Shown here piece after piece: positions 34,612-43,775 of a stretch of 64,000 bases of DNA (position 1 is the stretch's first letter; each line of letters starts with the position of its first letter). Position numbers and translations under genes: made by a program. Source of the DNA: Mycobacterium sp. URHB0044. GTDB taxonomy: Bacteria; Actinomycetota; Actinomycetes; Mycobacteriales; Mycobacteriaceae. The notes under the pieces were generated by a model, which made no database searches, was not told the DNA's origin, and saw nothing but the letters and a program-made list of their open reading frames with translations. Location: the NCBI RefSeq assembly GCF_000620625.1, contig NZ_JIAW01000002.1, forward strand, positions 248,001 to 312,000, written 5' to 3'.

Positions 34612-35804
34612 CGAACTCACTGACCGAAGTCTTGACCCTGACCGTTGGCCCGGCGGCCAACGGCGGCAGCTGCGTGGCACGCCACGACGGTCGAGTGGTG
34701 TTCGTGCGCTACGCGCTACCGGGCGAGGTGGTTCGGGCCAGGGTGACGGGGGAGCGCGGAAGTCATTGGCACGCCGAGGCGGTCGAGATCATCGAGCCGT
34801 CGCCGGACCGGGTCGACTCGCTGTGTCCCATCGCCGGTGTCGATGGCGCGGGGTGTTGTGACCTGGCGTTCGTGACGCCGGAGGCGGCGCGGCGCATCAA
34901 GGGCGACGTGGTGGCCAACCAACTCGGCCGTCTCGGCGGCTATGAGTGGACGGGCATGGCCGACGAGGTCGGCTCGACCGGTGCGACGGGGTGGCGCACT
35001 CGGGTACGGCTGGATACCACCGCCGACGGCCGTGCGGGCTATCACCGTTACCACAGTGCGGATCTCGTCACCGATCTCGAATGCTCGCAGGTGCCGGAGG
35101 GGATGCTCGCGGGTCTGGAGGCACGGCGGTGGCCGGCAGGCGCGGAGTTGCACGTGGCGCTCGACGACGTCGGGGAGCGGCACGTGGTGCAGTCCGGACC
35201 CGGCCGCGGCCGCAAGGCCACCCAGGTGGTGGAGGGCCGCTACGAGGCCACGCAACGCGTGGGTGAACGGGTGTGGCGGGTGCCGGTGACGGCGTTCTGG
35301 CAGGCGCACCGCGATGCCGCCGGCGTGTACAGCGGACTGATCGCCGAATGGGCTCGGCTGAGTCCGGGCATGACGGCGTGGGACTTGTACGGCGGGGCAG
35401 GGGTTTTCGCGGCCGTACTGGCCGAGGCCGTCGGGGAGTCGGGACGGGTGTTGAGCGTGGACACCTCCCGCGGTTCGGCACGTGCGGCGCGGGCGGCGCT
35501 GGCGGACCTGGGGCAGGTGTCGGTGGTCACCGAATCCGTGCGCCGTGCGCTGACCGGACAGCCGGGCCGAGCCGACCTTGCGGTGCTCGACCCGCCACGA
35601 ACGGGAGCCGGTCGCGAGGTCGTCGACCTCTTGGCCGCCGCCGGTGTGCCGCGTATCATTCACATCGGTTGTGAGGCAGCGTCATTCGCACGTGACGTTG
35701 GCCTGTACCGTGGGCACGGCTACGCCGTCGAGGAACTGCGCGTGTTCGACTCGTTCCCGCTGACGCATCACGTCGAGTGCGTGGCGGTGCTCAGCCGGTC
35801 GTGA
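34608..35804 (+). CDS. TRAM-domain RNA methyltransferase (TrmA/RumA type)
   Basis: The 398-residue enzyme has an N-terminal TRAM domain (about 1-65: LTVGPAANGGSCVARHDGRVVFVRYALPGE) and a central domain with a Cys cluster (CPIAGVDGAGCCDL) that could bind Fe-S. The C-terminal SAM domain contains AWDLYGGAGVFAAVLAE, VLDPPRTGAG and the catalytic Cys in IHIGCEAASFARD. It makes 5-methyluridine in tRNA or rRNA; which one is unknown. GTG 34608 overlaps the permease stop (GTGA), as in M. tuberculosis (Rv2690c-Rv2689c, recalled). Confidence 0.88.
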   Translation: MTNSLTEVLTLTVGPAANGGSCVARHDGRVVFVRYALPGEVVRARVTGERGSHWHAEAVEIIEPSPDRVDSLCPIAGVDGAGCCDLAFVTPEAARRIKGDVVANQLGRLGGYEWTGMADEVGSTGATGWRTRVRLDTTADGRAGYHRYHSADLVTDLECSQVPEGMLAGLEARRWPAGAELHVALDDVGERHVVQSGPGRGRKATQVVEGRYEATQRVGERVWRVPVTAFWQAHRDAAGVYSGLIAEWARLSPGMTAWDLYGGAGVFAAVLAEAVGESGRVLSVDTSRGSARAARAALADLGQVSVVTESVRRALTGQPGRADLAVLDPPRTGAGREVVDLLAAAGVPRIIHIGCEAASFARDVGLYRGHGYAVEELRVFDSFPLTHHVECVAVLSRS

Positions 35805-35811
35805 GAGCAGT

Positions 35812-36261
35812 TCAGGCGCCCTGTGATTCGAGGATCGCCTTCAAGCGCTCGAGGTCCTTGGTGTTGGCGCGCTTCATGGCGCGTGCCATCATCGGCGCCG
35901 CGATGCCGGAGAACCCGGTCGGCTCGCCCCGGTTGCGCAAGGTCATTCGAGTGGAGCCGCTCTCGGCGTCCTCCCATTCGTAGCTGGTCTCCATGGGAAA
36001 CGGTCCCTGCGCGGTCCGCATGACGAATCGACGCTCCGGCTTCAGTTCGGTGACCTCGTAGGTATAGGTGAGCTTGCGGCCCAGGAACATTGCAGTGAAG
36101 GTGAACCTCGAGCCAAGCTGAAGCGGGCGGGGTGTCTCCCACCGCACGTCCTTGATGTTGACGTACCACGCCGTGGCGTTGTCGGGGTCGGTCGCGTAGG
36201 CCGCGACGACTTCGCGCGGCCGGCGAATCACGATCTCGGTGCTCACATCGACGACGGCCAT
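35812..36261 (-). CDS. SRPBCC-family protein
   Basis: The 149-residue protein has the START/Bet v1-like polyketide-cyclase pattern: '[33 protein letters not shown]' at the start, strands around [24 protein letters not shown], and a long C-terminal helix. Members bind hydrophobic ligands, and the specific role is unknown. ATG 36261 has GAGGAG 6 nt upstream. It lies 10 bp beyond the MarR gene on the same strand, so they are probably co-transcribed. Confidence 0.82.
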   Translation of the reverse strand: MAVVDVSTEIVIRRPREVVAAYATDPDNATAWYVNIKDVRWETPRPLQLGSRFTFTAMFLGRKLTYTYEVTELKPERRFVMRTAQGPFPMETSYEWEDAESGSTRMTLRNRGEPTGFSGIAAPMMARAMKRANTKDLERLKAILESQGA

Positions 36262-36271
36262 GCGGAGCTCC

Positions 36272-36748
36272 TCACTTCGGTGCGGACGTCGTCGACCGGT
36301 TATGCCAACGGTCCAGCAGAGCGGGAATTTCGTCGAGCAGAAAGGCATAGAAGTCGCGCATTTCGGTGAGACGACGTCCCGCCAGGCTGTCGCTCCCCGT
36401 AGCCGCTATCCCGTCTTCGGCGGCTGCTTGCATTGCCGAGATCACGGCGTTCTGGTTGGTGTACAACACCGCCCAGGCGTCGCCGCGCAGCCGGTAATGG
36501 TCCCGTCGGCTGGCCGGGACGGGCACCCGTTCTGCCAGCCCGACTGACGTGAGCATCTTGATGGCACCGGAGATTGCGCCCGAACTGGCGTCGAGCCGCT
36601 CGGCAAGTTCGCCCATGGTCATGCTGGGCTGCTCGGTGAACAACAGGGCGGCTAGCACGCGGGCCGTCATGCGCTGCAGGCCATGGTCGCTGAGGACGAG
36701 GGCGAGGTGCTCGGCGGCCCGCTGCGACTCGGGATGGTCAACCACCAC
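36272..36748 (-). CDS. MarR/GbsR-type transcriptional regulator
   Basis: The regulator has a winged helix [43 protein letters not shown] and flanking dimerisation helices. This is the arrangement of GbsR-like MarR proteins often paired with ABC transporters. The start is uncertain: GTG 36748 gives 158 residues; the open frame reaches 36895 through the promoter region. It is divergent from the ABC operon, and a palindrome at 36772-36789 lies between them, so it probably represses that operon and itself. Confidence 0.8.
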   Translation of the reverse strand: MVVDHPESQRAAEHLALVLSDHGLQRMTARVLAALLFTEQPSMTMGELAERLDASSGAISGAIKMLTSVGLAERVPVPASRRDHYRLRGDAWAVLYTNQNAVISAMQAAAEDGIAATGSDSLAGRRLTEMRDFYAFLLDEIPALLDRWHNRSTTSAPK

Positions 36749-36771
36749 ATTGGTCTCAATTCTCTCGGAGT

Positions 36772-36801
36772 CTTCAATAATCTCTGAAGTTTGAGTATAG
36801 T
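36772..36801. promoter_or_regulatory. Operator palindrome and -10 box for the ABC operon
   Basis: CTTCA-N8-TGAAG (36772-36789) lies immediately upstream of a rightward TATAGT (36796-36801), 100 bp before the ATPase start. A repressor bound here would block the promoter. The MarR protein encoded next to it is the natural candidate. This region is clearly AT-richer than its surroundings. Confidence 0.5.
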
Positions 36802-36901
36802 CAGTTTCGGCGTTCCGGGAAGTCAGGTCGGAGATTGGTACCCGTATGCGGTGACGACGGCTCGACCGGCGCATCTTTACCTGGAAGGCGATCAACCCGT
36901 T

Positions 36902-37807
36902 ATGCCCACCATCACGCCGGAGTCCACTTCGTCGAGCGTTTCGACTGACGTCATCCGCGTCCGCGACCTGACCTTCACTTACCCGAAGTCGTCCGAACCC
37001 GCCGTGTGCGGCATGGACTTCTCCGTCGGGCGCGGCGAGATCTTCGGCTTCCTGGGCCCCAGTGGCGCCGGGAAGTCAACGACGCAGAAACTCCTCATCG
37101 GCCTGCTCCGCGGACACGGCGGTGAGGCGGCCGTGTGGGGGAGGGACCCGCTCGCGTGGGGACCGGACTACTACCAACGCATCGGTGTTTCGTTCGAGCT
37201 GCCCAACCACTACCAGAAGCTCACCGGCGTGGAGAACTTGCGCTTCTTCGCCTCGCTATACGGCGGCACGACGTTGGACCCGATGGAGTTGCTGGACGCG
37301 GTCGGCCTGGCTGACGATGCCAAGACTCGAGTTGGCAAGTACTCCAAGGGAATGCAGATGCGGCTGACGTTCGCCCGGTCCCTGATCAACGATCCAGAGC
37401 TGTTGTTCCTCGACGAGCCCACCTCGGGGCTAGATCCGGTGAATGCCCGCAAGGTCAAGAACATGGTCCTGGATCTGAAAGCCCGCGGCCGCACGATCTT
37501 CCTGACCACCCATGACATGTCGACCGCCGATGAGTTGTGCGACAGAGTGGCCTTCGTGGTCGACGGCCAGATCGTCGCGCTCGACACGCCTGCCGAGCTG
37601 AAGATCGCTCGGAGCCAACGTGTTTTGCGGGTGGAGTACCGCGGCAACGACGGCGGTCTCGAGACCGCGGAGTTCGCGATGGACGGCCTGGCCGACGACC
37701 CGGCGTTTCACGACGTCCTGCGCAATCACCACGTCGAGACCATCCACAGCAGGGAAGCCAGCCTGGACGACGTCTTCGTCGAGGTCACCGGACGGCGGTT
37801 GTCATGA
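36902..37807 (+). CDS. ABC transporter ATPase
   Basis: The 301-residue protein has Walker A GPSGAGKST (about residue 58), Q-loop region FELPNHY, signature YSKGMQMR (variant of LSGGQ), Walker B LLFLDEPTSGLD and the switch His in TTHDM. The C-terminal 70 residues resemble the extra domain of drug/lipid exporter ATPases. It works with two membrane proteins encoded in the following overlapping genes. ATG 36902 is preferred over 36791, which would cross the operator and -10 box. Confidence 0.88.
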   Translation: MPTITPESTSSSVSTDVIRVRDLTFTYPKSSEPAVCGMDFSVGRGEIFGFLGPSGAGKSTTQKLLIGLLRGHGGEAAVWGRDPLAWGPDYYQRIGVSFELPNHYQKLTGVENLRFFASLYGGTTLDPMELLDAVGLADDAKTRVGKYSKGMQMRLTFARSLINDPELLFLDEPTSGLDPVNARKVKNMVLDLKARGRTIFLTTHDMSTADELCDRVAFVVDGQIVALDTPAELKIARSQRVLRVEYRGNDGGLETAEFAMDGLADDPAFHDVLRNHHVETIHSREASLDDVFVEVTGRRLS

Positions 37808-38514
37808 CGCGACTGGTGAGTGCGCTTCGGCTCGAAGCCACCCTGCAGAATCGGCAGCGCTTCCTTCACGCCGCACTCTTCTCCGGACTGATCTGGTTGG
37901 CCGTCCTGCTGCCGATGCCCGCCACCCTGCGCCGGGTCGCCGAGCCCTACATGCTGTTGGGCGATACCTGCATCGTGGGGTTCTTCTTCATCGCCGGCGC
38001 GGTGTTCTTCGAGAAGCAAGAGCGCACCATCGGTGCGGTCCTGTCGACGCCGCTGCGGTTCTGGGAGTACCTGACCGCGAAACTGACGCTTCTGGTGCTG
38101 ATTTCACTGTTTATCGCGTTGGCCGTGCCCACGATTGGCCATGGATTCGGCTATCACGTGGTGCCCGTCGTGGTCGGTGCGGTGCTCGGAACCTTGCTGA
38201 TGCTGTTGGTTGGCTTCATCTCGTCGCTGCCGTTCGCGTCGATCAGCGACTGGTTCTTGGCGGCGACCATCCCGCTGGCGCTGATGATGGTCCCACCAAT
38301 ACTGGAGTACTCGGGCGTATTGCCTAACCCGTTGCTGTACCTGATCCCAACGCAGGGGCCGCTGCTCCTGTTCGGGGCCGCCTTCGATCAACTGACGTTG
38401 GAGACGTGGCAGGTCGTCTACGCGGTGGCCTACCCGGTCGTGTGCATCGCGGGTCTGTGCTGGGCTGCGCAGGCGACATTCGCTCGGTACGTCACCGCAA
38501 GGGCAGGTGGGTAA
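37804..38514 (+). CDS. ABC transporter permease 1
   Basis: The 236-residue protein has six hydrophobic segments and the layout of ABC-2 type permeases (fluoroquinolone-export-like Rv2686c/Rv2687c position, recalled). ATG 37804 overlaps the ATPase stop as ATGA. It lacks a nucleotide domain and is expected to pair with the next permease. Export of a drug or lipid is inferred from the family. Confidence 0.85.
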   Translation: MTRLVSALRLEATLQNRQRFLHAALFSGLIWLAVLLPMPATLRRVAEPYMLLGDTCIVGFFFIAGAVFFEKQERTIGAVLSTPLRFWEYLTAKLTLLVLISLFIALAVPTIGHGFGYHVVPVVVGAVLGTLLMLLVGFISSLPFASISDWFLAATIPLALMMVPPILEYSGVLPNPLLYLIPTQGPLLLFGAAFDQLTLETWQVVYAVAYPVVCIAGLCWAAQATFARYVTARAGG

Positions 38515-39254
38515 TGGCACCTGCACGAGCTTTGATCGCCTTCGGCCGCAATGACCTTCGCGGCACGTACCGCGATCCGTTGCTGGTCATGATCGTTCTC
38601 GCCCCCGTCATCTGGACTACCGGCGTCGCGCTGTTGACACCACGCTTCACCTCGACGCTGGCCAATCACAACGGGTTCGACCTGGTTCCGTACTACCCGT
38701 TGATTCTTACCGCTTTCCTCCTGCTGACTAGCATCATCATCGTCGGTGGGCTGGCGGCGTTCCTCGTCCTGGACGAGGTCGACGCCGGAACCCTGACTGC
38801 ACTGCGGGTGACCCCGGTTCCGCTGTCAACGCTCTTCGTCTATCGCGCCGCGACCGTCATGGTGATCACCACGATTTACGTGATCGCGACGATGTCGTTC
38901 AGCGGCATCCTCGAGCCCGGCCTGGTGCCGGCCCTCATCCCTATCGGGCTCCTCTCCGGGCTGTCGGCGGTAGTGAGCCTGCTGCTCATCGTCGTCATGG
39001 CCAACAACAAGATTCAGGGCCTGGCAGCACTCCGAGCCCTCGGCATGCTGATCGCCGGCCTGCCCTGCCTGCCGTGGTTCATCGACTCCGACTGGAATCT
39101 GGCATTCGGTGTGCTGCCGCCGTATTGGGCCGCGAAGGCGTTCTGGGTCGCCAGCGACCACGGCGCGTGGTGGCCGTACCTGTTGGGCGGCGTGGCCTAC
39201 AACCTTGCGGTCGCGTGGCCGCTGTTCCGTCGCTTCCTTGCCAAGCACACTTAA
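38514..39254 (+). CDS. ABC transporter permease 2
   Basis: The 246-residue protein has six hydrophobic segments. The LDEVDAGTLTALRVTPVPLSTLFVYR block is the cytosolic coupling region typical of ABC-2 permeases. Its ATG shares one base with the previous stop (TAATG). Together with the two preceding genes it makes a full exporter: one ATPase and two membrane subunits. A large inverted repeat follows the stop. Confidence 0.85.
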   Translation: MAPARALIAFGRNDLRGTYRDPLLVMIVLAPVIWTTGVALLTPRFTSTLANHNGFDLVPYYPLILTAFLLLTSIIIVGGLAAFLVLDEVDAGTLTALRVTPVPLSTLFVYRAATVMVITTIYVIATMSFSGILEPGLVPALIPIGLLSGLSAVVSLLLIVVMANNKIQGLAALRALGMLIAGLPCLPWFIDSDWNLAFGVLPPYWAAKAFWVASDHGAWWPYLLGGVAYNLAVAWPLFRRFLAKHT

Positions 39255-39270
39255 ATCATTTGCGAGGCCG

Positions 39271-39323
39271 AACGTGAGCCCGTGTGCGATGTTTCGTCAC
39301 TTCTTGGCACACGAGCTCACGTT
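39271..39323. repeat. 17-bp-arm inverted repeat after the ABC operon
   Basis: Arms 39271-39287 (starting AACGTGAGC) and 39307-39323 (ending GCTCACGTT) are complementary at 16 of 17 positions with a 19-nt loop. The repeat lies 16 bp after the transporter stop and 99 bp before the end of the convergent monooxygenase gene. It is probably a bidirectional terminator or a copy of a dispersed palindrome. The rest of the 167-bp gap shows nothing. Confidence 0.55.
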
Positions 39324-39421
39324 GGGGATAGGACGCGGGCGCCGAGCGTCGGCGCACCGCTGACTTCGACCTGCTGGAGGTCGGCAATCCCCAACGCTGG
39401 CGGTGTTCGTCCCCGGCCTGG

Positions 39422-40609
39422 TCATGCGCTCAGGCTCGGGTAGGTGGGCAACTCGAAGTCGTCGCGCAAGCTTCGGCTGAGGAGCAGCTCGGCGAGTGGG
39501 CGGAAGTTCATCGCCCGCATTGCCGCATCGCGAAACCAGAGCCCGAGTCGGGTCTGGGTCGCGAAGACGGGAAGATACTTCTGGGCAGCGGCCTGTTTGC
39601 CTTCAACGAAAGGGCGCAGTCGCGTCTCGTAGGCGTCGAAGGCTCGCCGGTAATCCCTACCGGCGCAGGCTAATTCGCCCGCGAGCACATAGGCCTCGGT
39701 CATCGCCAGACCGGTGCCCTCGCCGGCCAGCAGTGAGACGCAGGCGGCAGCGTCGCCGACGAGCGCGGTTCGGCCCCGTGACCAGCGATCCAGCCGGATC
39801 TGGCTGACGACATCGAAGTACAGATCGTCGACGTCGTCCAGTGTGGCGAGGATTTGTGGGCATTCCCAGCCCCCATCACCGTATTCACGACGTAGCAGCG
39901 CCTTACGCGCTTCCAGCTCACCAGGATCAGCGGCGTTGGTCGAACGGAATACGAACAGAAACAGCGTGCGATCGCCCCGCAGGGTGAACCGCCCGATAGA
40001 TCGAGCTGGCTGGCTGTAGGTGACGTAGACGAGTTCATCGCGGGGCCGATAACCCTCGACAACGCAGGCCGCGACCAGGCAGCCCAAATAATGTTCGACG
40101 TCTGACTCGGGCCCGAACGTCAGCCGGCGCACATTCGAGTGCAACCCGTCGGCACCGATGACGAGGTCGAACTCCCGGGACTTCGCCTGCGCGAAGCTGA
40201 CACTCACGCCATCGGGGTGTTCATTGATCGCGGTAATGGAATCGCCGAAGATCGTTTCGACGTCATCTTCTATCGTGGCGTAGATGGCCGCGGCCAGGTC
40301 GCCGCGCGGCAGGCTGGTGAATCCGGCGCCCGCCGCGCGCCGGAACGCGTCGACGCCCAGGCTGGCCCGCACTCGATTGTCGGGCCCAACGGAACGGATG
40401 GACTGCACCTGGTAGCCGGCATCGCAGACAGCCGCCTCGATCCCCATCAGTTGCGCGACGCGGTAGCCGACGCCCCAGAAATCGACCACGTAACCGCCGG
40501 TACGAAAGTGCCGCGACCGCTCGATCAACGTTGGCTCGTGGCCGGTTCGGTGCAGCCAGTGTGCGAGCGATGGTCCCGCGACACCCGCTCCGCTAATCGC
40601 GATCTTCAT
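39422..40609 (-). CDS. FAD-dependent aromatic-hydroxylase-type monooxygenase
   Basis: The 395-residue protein shows group A flavin monooxygenase motifs: MKIAISGAGVAGPSLAHWL (FAD Rossmann), the DG motif VIGADGLHSNVRR (about residue 160) and the GD motif RTALVGDAAACVSLLAGEG (about 285). It is related to tetracycline-inactivating (TetX-like) and PgaE-like enzymes that use NAD(P)H. ATG 40609 is preferred over 40621. It lies in the same direction as the nitroreductase gene. Its substrate is unknown. Confidence 0.85.
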   Translation of the reverse strand: MKIAISGAGVAGPSLAHWLHRTGHEPTLIERSRHFRTGGYVVDFWGVGYRVAQLMGIEAAVCDAGYQVQSIRSVGPDNRVRASLGVDAFRRAAGAGFTSLPRGDLAAAIYATIEDDVETIFGDSITAINEHPDGVSVSFAQAKSREFDLVIGADGLHSNVRRLTFGPESDVEHYLGCLVAACVVEGYRPRDELVYVTYSQPARSIGRFTLRGDRTLFLFVFRSTNAADPGELEARKALLRREYGDGGWECPQILATLDDVDDLYFDVVSQIRLDRWSRGRTALVGDAAACVSLLAGEGTGLAMTEAYVLAGELACAGRDYRRAFDAYETRLRPFVEGKQAAAQKYLPVFATQTRLGLWFRDAAMRAMNFRPLAELLLSRSLRDDFELPTYPSLSA

Positions 40610-40693
40610 CTCGTCCACCACCTGAGCGTCTTCAATGCGAGCCGCTGCTGTCTGCCCTGCGGGATGGCCCTACCGGGTGAGGCATGACCGACC

Positions 40694-41176
40694 TCAATCC
40701 CGGGTAGCCAACCGGACGAACGGCATTCGCTGCCCAACCGCCCGAAAGTCGGCCTCTGACCCGTCGACCGAAAATCCCATGACCCGAGGAAGCAGGTGCG
40801 TTGCCGCGGCGCGGTGTCGGGCAGCGTATCGAGCGAAGACTTCAGCCCCCTCGTCGGCAGCGAGCGGTACCGCCGTAACCGGGATCGTGTGCCTACCAAC
40901 CTGGATGCTGACTTCGGGTGTGTGAAGAATGTTGCGGTACCAGGCGGCGGTGGGACCCCATCCGGAGGCGACCACGAAGCTTCGATCTGTTGCGTTGTGC
41001 TCAACGACTTCCAAGATGACCTGGCGCTGTTCGCCGGAGACTCGCCCGACGTGATTGAGCAGCACGATGCGCTTACCGAACAGCCATCCCAACCTCACCC
41101 GATAGAGGTAGATCGGTGCGCGGAGAAGCGCCCGGCTCAGCCCCGATGGTGGACGAACCGTCTTCACGATCTTCAT
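40694..41176 (-). CDS. F420-dependent nitroreductase-like protein (DDN family)
   Basis: The 160-residue protein has the split-barrel pattern of the deazaflavin-dependent nitroreductase family: LLNHVGRVSGEQRQVILEVVEH, FVVASGWGPTAAWYRNILHTPEVSIQVG, and a C-terminal YAARHRAAATHLLPRVMGF. M. tuberculosis Ddn reduces quinones with F420H2 and activates pretomanid (established). ATG 41176 gives the usual length. It shares a 234-bp promoter region with a divergent MarR gene, and the monooxygenase follows. Confidence 0.88.
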   Translation of the reverse strand: MKIVKTVRPPSGLSRALLRAPIYLYRVRLGWLFGKRIVLLNHVGRVSGEQRQVILEVVEHNATDRSFVVASGWGPTAAWYRNILHTPEVSIQVGRHTIPVTAVPLAADEGAEVFARYAARHRAAATHLLPRVMGFSVDGSEADFRAVGQRMPFVRLATRD

Positions 41177-41410
41177 CGATGCCTCCTCTGATCCGGCGAT
41201 AGCCCCGAAAGGACCTGCCAGTCAACGGGTGAACCGCCAATCGCATGCCTGATCGGCGGCGGCAGGCGTGGGGCGAGTTAAATCCGCCCGGCCCCGGCGC
41301 ATTCCACGCTACGCCCATTGGTGCATATCGCACAATATCCAATTTGCATGCGATGCCAGCCGCATATAGTGCTAGCAGGATGTATTCGCCGGCGTGGAGG
41401 GAGGCGGCAC

Positions 41411-41932
41411 GTGACGACAACGAGAAAGCCCCGGCAGTCCAATGGGTCGGTGAAGTCCGAGGAATTCTCCGTCAGGCTCGAACAGGCAACTCGAGGACTG
41501 CTCGCGCTCAACGTCTCCGTACTGGAACAGATGGAAACCAGTGTCGGTCTGGCTCCGCTGCGGGCACTTCAATCTCTCGACCGTCGCGGCCCGAGCATGG
41601 TCGGCGAACTCGGCGACGACCTCGGCATGGTGCCTTCCACCGCGAGCCGGCTTAGCGACCGCCTCGCCGAGGCCGGCCTGATCACGCGTCGCCCCGCACC
41701 GAGTAATCGGCGATCCACGCTGCTAGAGCTCACCGACGCCGGCCGCGCGATTCTCGACGAGCTAGTCGCTCTGCGCATCCGCACATTCGGTGAAGTCGCC
41801 GACCACATGAGCAACCAAGACCGCGCCGCGCTCATCCAGGGCGCCCGGGCATTCACCGCCGCGCAGCAGCGATTGTCCGACAAGATCAGTAAGCAGCGCG
41901 CCGAGTCCCGGCGAGCCACCGACAAGCCCTGA
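41411..41932 (+). CDS. MarR-family transcriptional regulator
   Basis: The 173-residue protein has a winged helix around residue 60-110 (PSMVGELGDDLGMVPSTASRLSDRLAEAGLITRRPAPSNRRSTLLELTDAGRAILDEL). GTG 41411 follows GGAGGGAGGCGG, a good ribosome site. A rightward TATAGT lies about 40 bp upstream. It is divergent from the nitroreductase-monooxygenase pair, which it probably controls in response to an oxidant or aromatic compound. Confidence 0.85.
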   Translation: MTTTRKPRQSNGSVKSEEFSVRLEQATRGLLALNVSVLEQMETSVGLAPLRALQSLDRRGPSMVGELGDDLGMVPSTASRLSDRLAEAGLITRRPAPSNRRSTLLELTDAGRAILDELVALRIRTFGEVADHMSNQDRAALIQGARAFTAAQQRLSDKISKQRAESRRATDKP

Positions 41933-41988
41933 ACGCGCACTTCGACGAGGGGAGTGCACCGCCTGGTTACACACCGTGGTCACTCCAC

Positions 41989-43278
41989 TTAGATCAAGAC
42001 GAAGTATCGCAGCCAGAGGTAAACCGCCGACAGTGCGACCGACATGACCGTGACGATGGCGCCCTTGCGGGTGAAGTCCCAGAAGGAGATGGGATTGTCT
42101 GTGCGGCGGGCGATTCCGAGCATCACCACGTTCGCGCTGGCGCCGATGGCGGTCAGGTTGCCGCCGAAGTCGGCGCCGAGGCCAAGGGCCCACCACAACG
42201 CTTGCGAGTGAGCTGGATCGGGTATCCCCGCGGCCAACTCGCTCACGATCGGTGCCATCGTCGCGACGTACGGGATGTTGTCGATGATGCCGGACACCGG
42301 CGCCGACACCCCGAGGATCAGCATCACGGTCAGCAGAGCATTTCCTCCGGTCGCCTCCGTGGCCACCCGGGCCATCTGGTCGACGACGCCGGTCTTCACC
42401 AGCGCGCCGATCATGATGAACAGTCCCACGAAGAACAGCAGGGTCTCCCACTCGACGCCGGACAGGTAGTCGGAACGGTCCAAACGGGAAAGCAGGATGA
42501 GGGCGCCCGCGCCGAGCAGCGCGACGATCGATGGCTCGATGTGCAGCACGCCGTGCGCGATGAAAGCGGTGAACACCAGCGCCAGGACGACGCCGCACTT
42601 GACGAGCAATGCCGGATCGCGAATCGCCTCGCGCTCTTCCAAAGCCATCACGTCGGCGACGCGCGCTGGGTCGACCTCGAAGGAACCCCGAAACAAGCGC
42701 GGCAGCATCACCACGAACACGGCCATCACGATGATCACGATCGGCGCCATGTGTACGAGGAAGTCGTTGAACGTCAGTCCGCCGCGGCTGGCGATGATGA
42801 TGTTCGGCGGATCCCCGACCAGGGTGGCCGCGCCACCGATGTTGGAGGCCAACACCTCGGCGATCAAGAACGGCGCGGCGTTGATATCCAGTCGGTCGCA
42901 GACCAGCAGAGTGACCGGTGCGATCAGCAAGACCGTGGTGACGTTGTCCAGCAGGGCCGAGGCGGACGCCGTCACCAGAACGAGCAGGATCATGATCCGC
43001 AGCGGCGACCCCTTCGCGCGTTTGGCGGCCCAGATCGCGACGTACTCGAAGACGCCGGTCTGCCGCAGCACGCTGACGATGATCATCATGCCCAGCAGCA
43101 GAAAGATGACGTCCCAATCGATTCCCGTCTCACGGGAGTAGAAGGCGTCTTCGGATCCGACCACTCCGAGCGCGACCACGACGGCGGCGCCACATAGGGC
43201 TACGAGTGTCTTGTTGATGCGGTCGCTGGCGATCAGCACGTAGGCAACCACGAACACCGCGATGGCGACGCCCGTCAT
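41989..43278 (-). CDS. ArsB/NhaD-superfamily ion transporter
   Basis: The 429-residue protein has 11-12 membrane segments. IT-superfamily blocks are [41 protein letters not shown] and [17 protein letters not shown], a symmetric pair of DN-containing hairpins. This is the ArsB/P-permease group; members carry arsenite, Na+/H+ or silicon-type anions. The place matches Rv2684/Rv2685 of M. tuberculosis (annotated arsA/arsB1, recalled), where arsenic transport is unproven. It lies beside a CBS protein and a CPA1 antiporter, which rather suggests ion homeostasis. Confidence 0.85.
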   Translation of the reverse strand: MTGVAIAVFVVAYVLIASDRINKTLVALCGAAVVVALGVVGSEDAFYSRETGIDWDVIFLLLGMMIIVSVLRQTGVFEYVAIWAAKRAKGSPLRIMILLVLVTASASALLDNVTTVLLIAPVTLLVCDRLDINAAPFLIAEVLASNIGGAATLVGDPPNIIIASRGGLTFNDFLVHMAPIVIIVMAVFVVMLPRLFRGSFEVDPARVADVMALEEREAIRDPALLVKCGVVLALVFTAFIAHGVLHIEPSIVALLGAGALILLSRLDRSDYLSGVEWETLLFFVGLFIMIGALVKTGVVDQMARVATEATGGNALLTVMLILGVSAPVSGIIDNIPYVATMAPIVSELAAGIPDPAHSQALWWALGLGADFGGNLTAIGASANVVMLGIARRTDNPISFWDFTRKGAIVTVMSVALSAVYLWLRYFVLI

Positions 43279-43303
43279 GGCCGCGACTCCTCAGGCTGTG
43301 CGA

Positions 43304-43747
43304 TCAATGCTTCAACGCTGCAGCCAAGAGGCGGGATGCCGTGATCACCCCGTGCATCTTGCCGTCCTTCATCACGGCTATCAGTGGACTCCTCAGCCGG
43401 GCCATGAGTGCGGCCACTTCGATGATGGTGTCGTCCGCGTGGGCCGCCGGGACGTCTAGCAGATGGTCGGGAAGCACGTCACGTACCGTCTTGCCGCTCA
43501 ACTTGTCTGCGGCACGGTCTGCCATCGACTCGTCCAGGACGCCGGCCAGGGAGGGATCGTCCTGCACGTACTGCGGCACGATGAACCGCACGACCTGCGA
43601 AGCGGGCAGCACCGCATACGGCTTGCCCGCGCTGTCGGTCACCACGATGCCGGGCAGGCGGTGTTCAGCGAGCATGCGGGCCGCGTCGAGCGCATTCGAG
43701 TCGATGGATACGACGGGGAAGTCCTCGGCCATCTGCTCGGCGTGCAT
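43304..43747 (-). CDS. CBS-domain pair protein
   Basis: The 147-residue cytosolic protein consists of two CBS motifs (about 1-65 and 80-147): VVSIDSNALDAARMLAEHRLPGIVVTDSAGKPYAVL and VPAAHADDTIIEVAALMARLRSPLIAVMKDGKMHGVIT. CBS pairs bind adenine nucleotides and sense energy or ionic strength. ATG 43747 is chosen; 43786 would overlap the antiporter gene. It lies between two ion transporters on the same strand and may regulate one of them. Confidence 0.88.
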   Translation of the reverse strand: MHAEQMAEDFPVVSIDSNALDAARMLAEHRLPGIVVTDSAGKPYAVLPASQVVRFIVPQYVQDDPSLAGVLDESMADRAADKLSGKTVRDVLPDHLLDVPAAHADDTIIEVAALMARLRSPLIAVMKDGKMHGVITASRLLAAALKH

Positions 43748-43775
43748 ACCAGCACGATACGACCATGCTCGGGTG

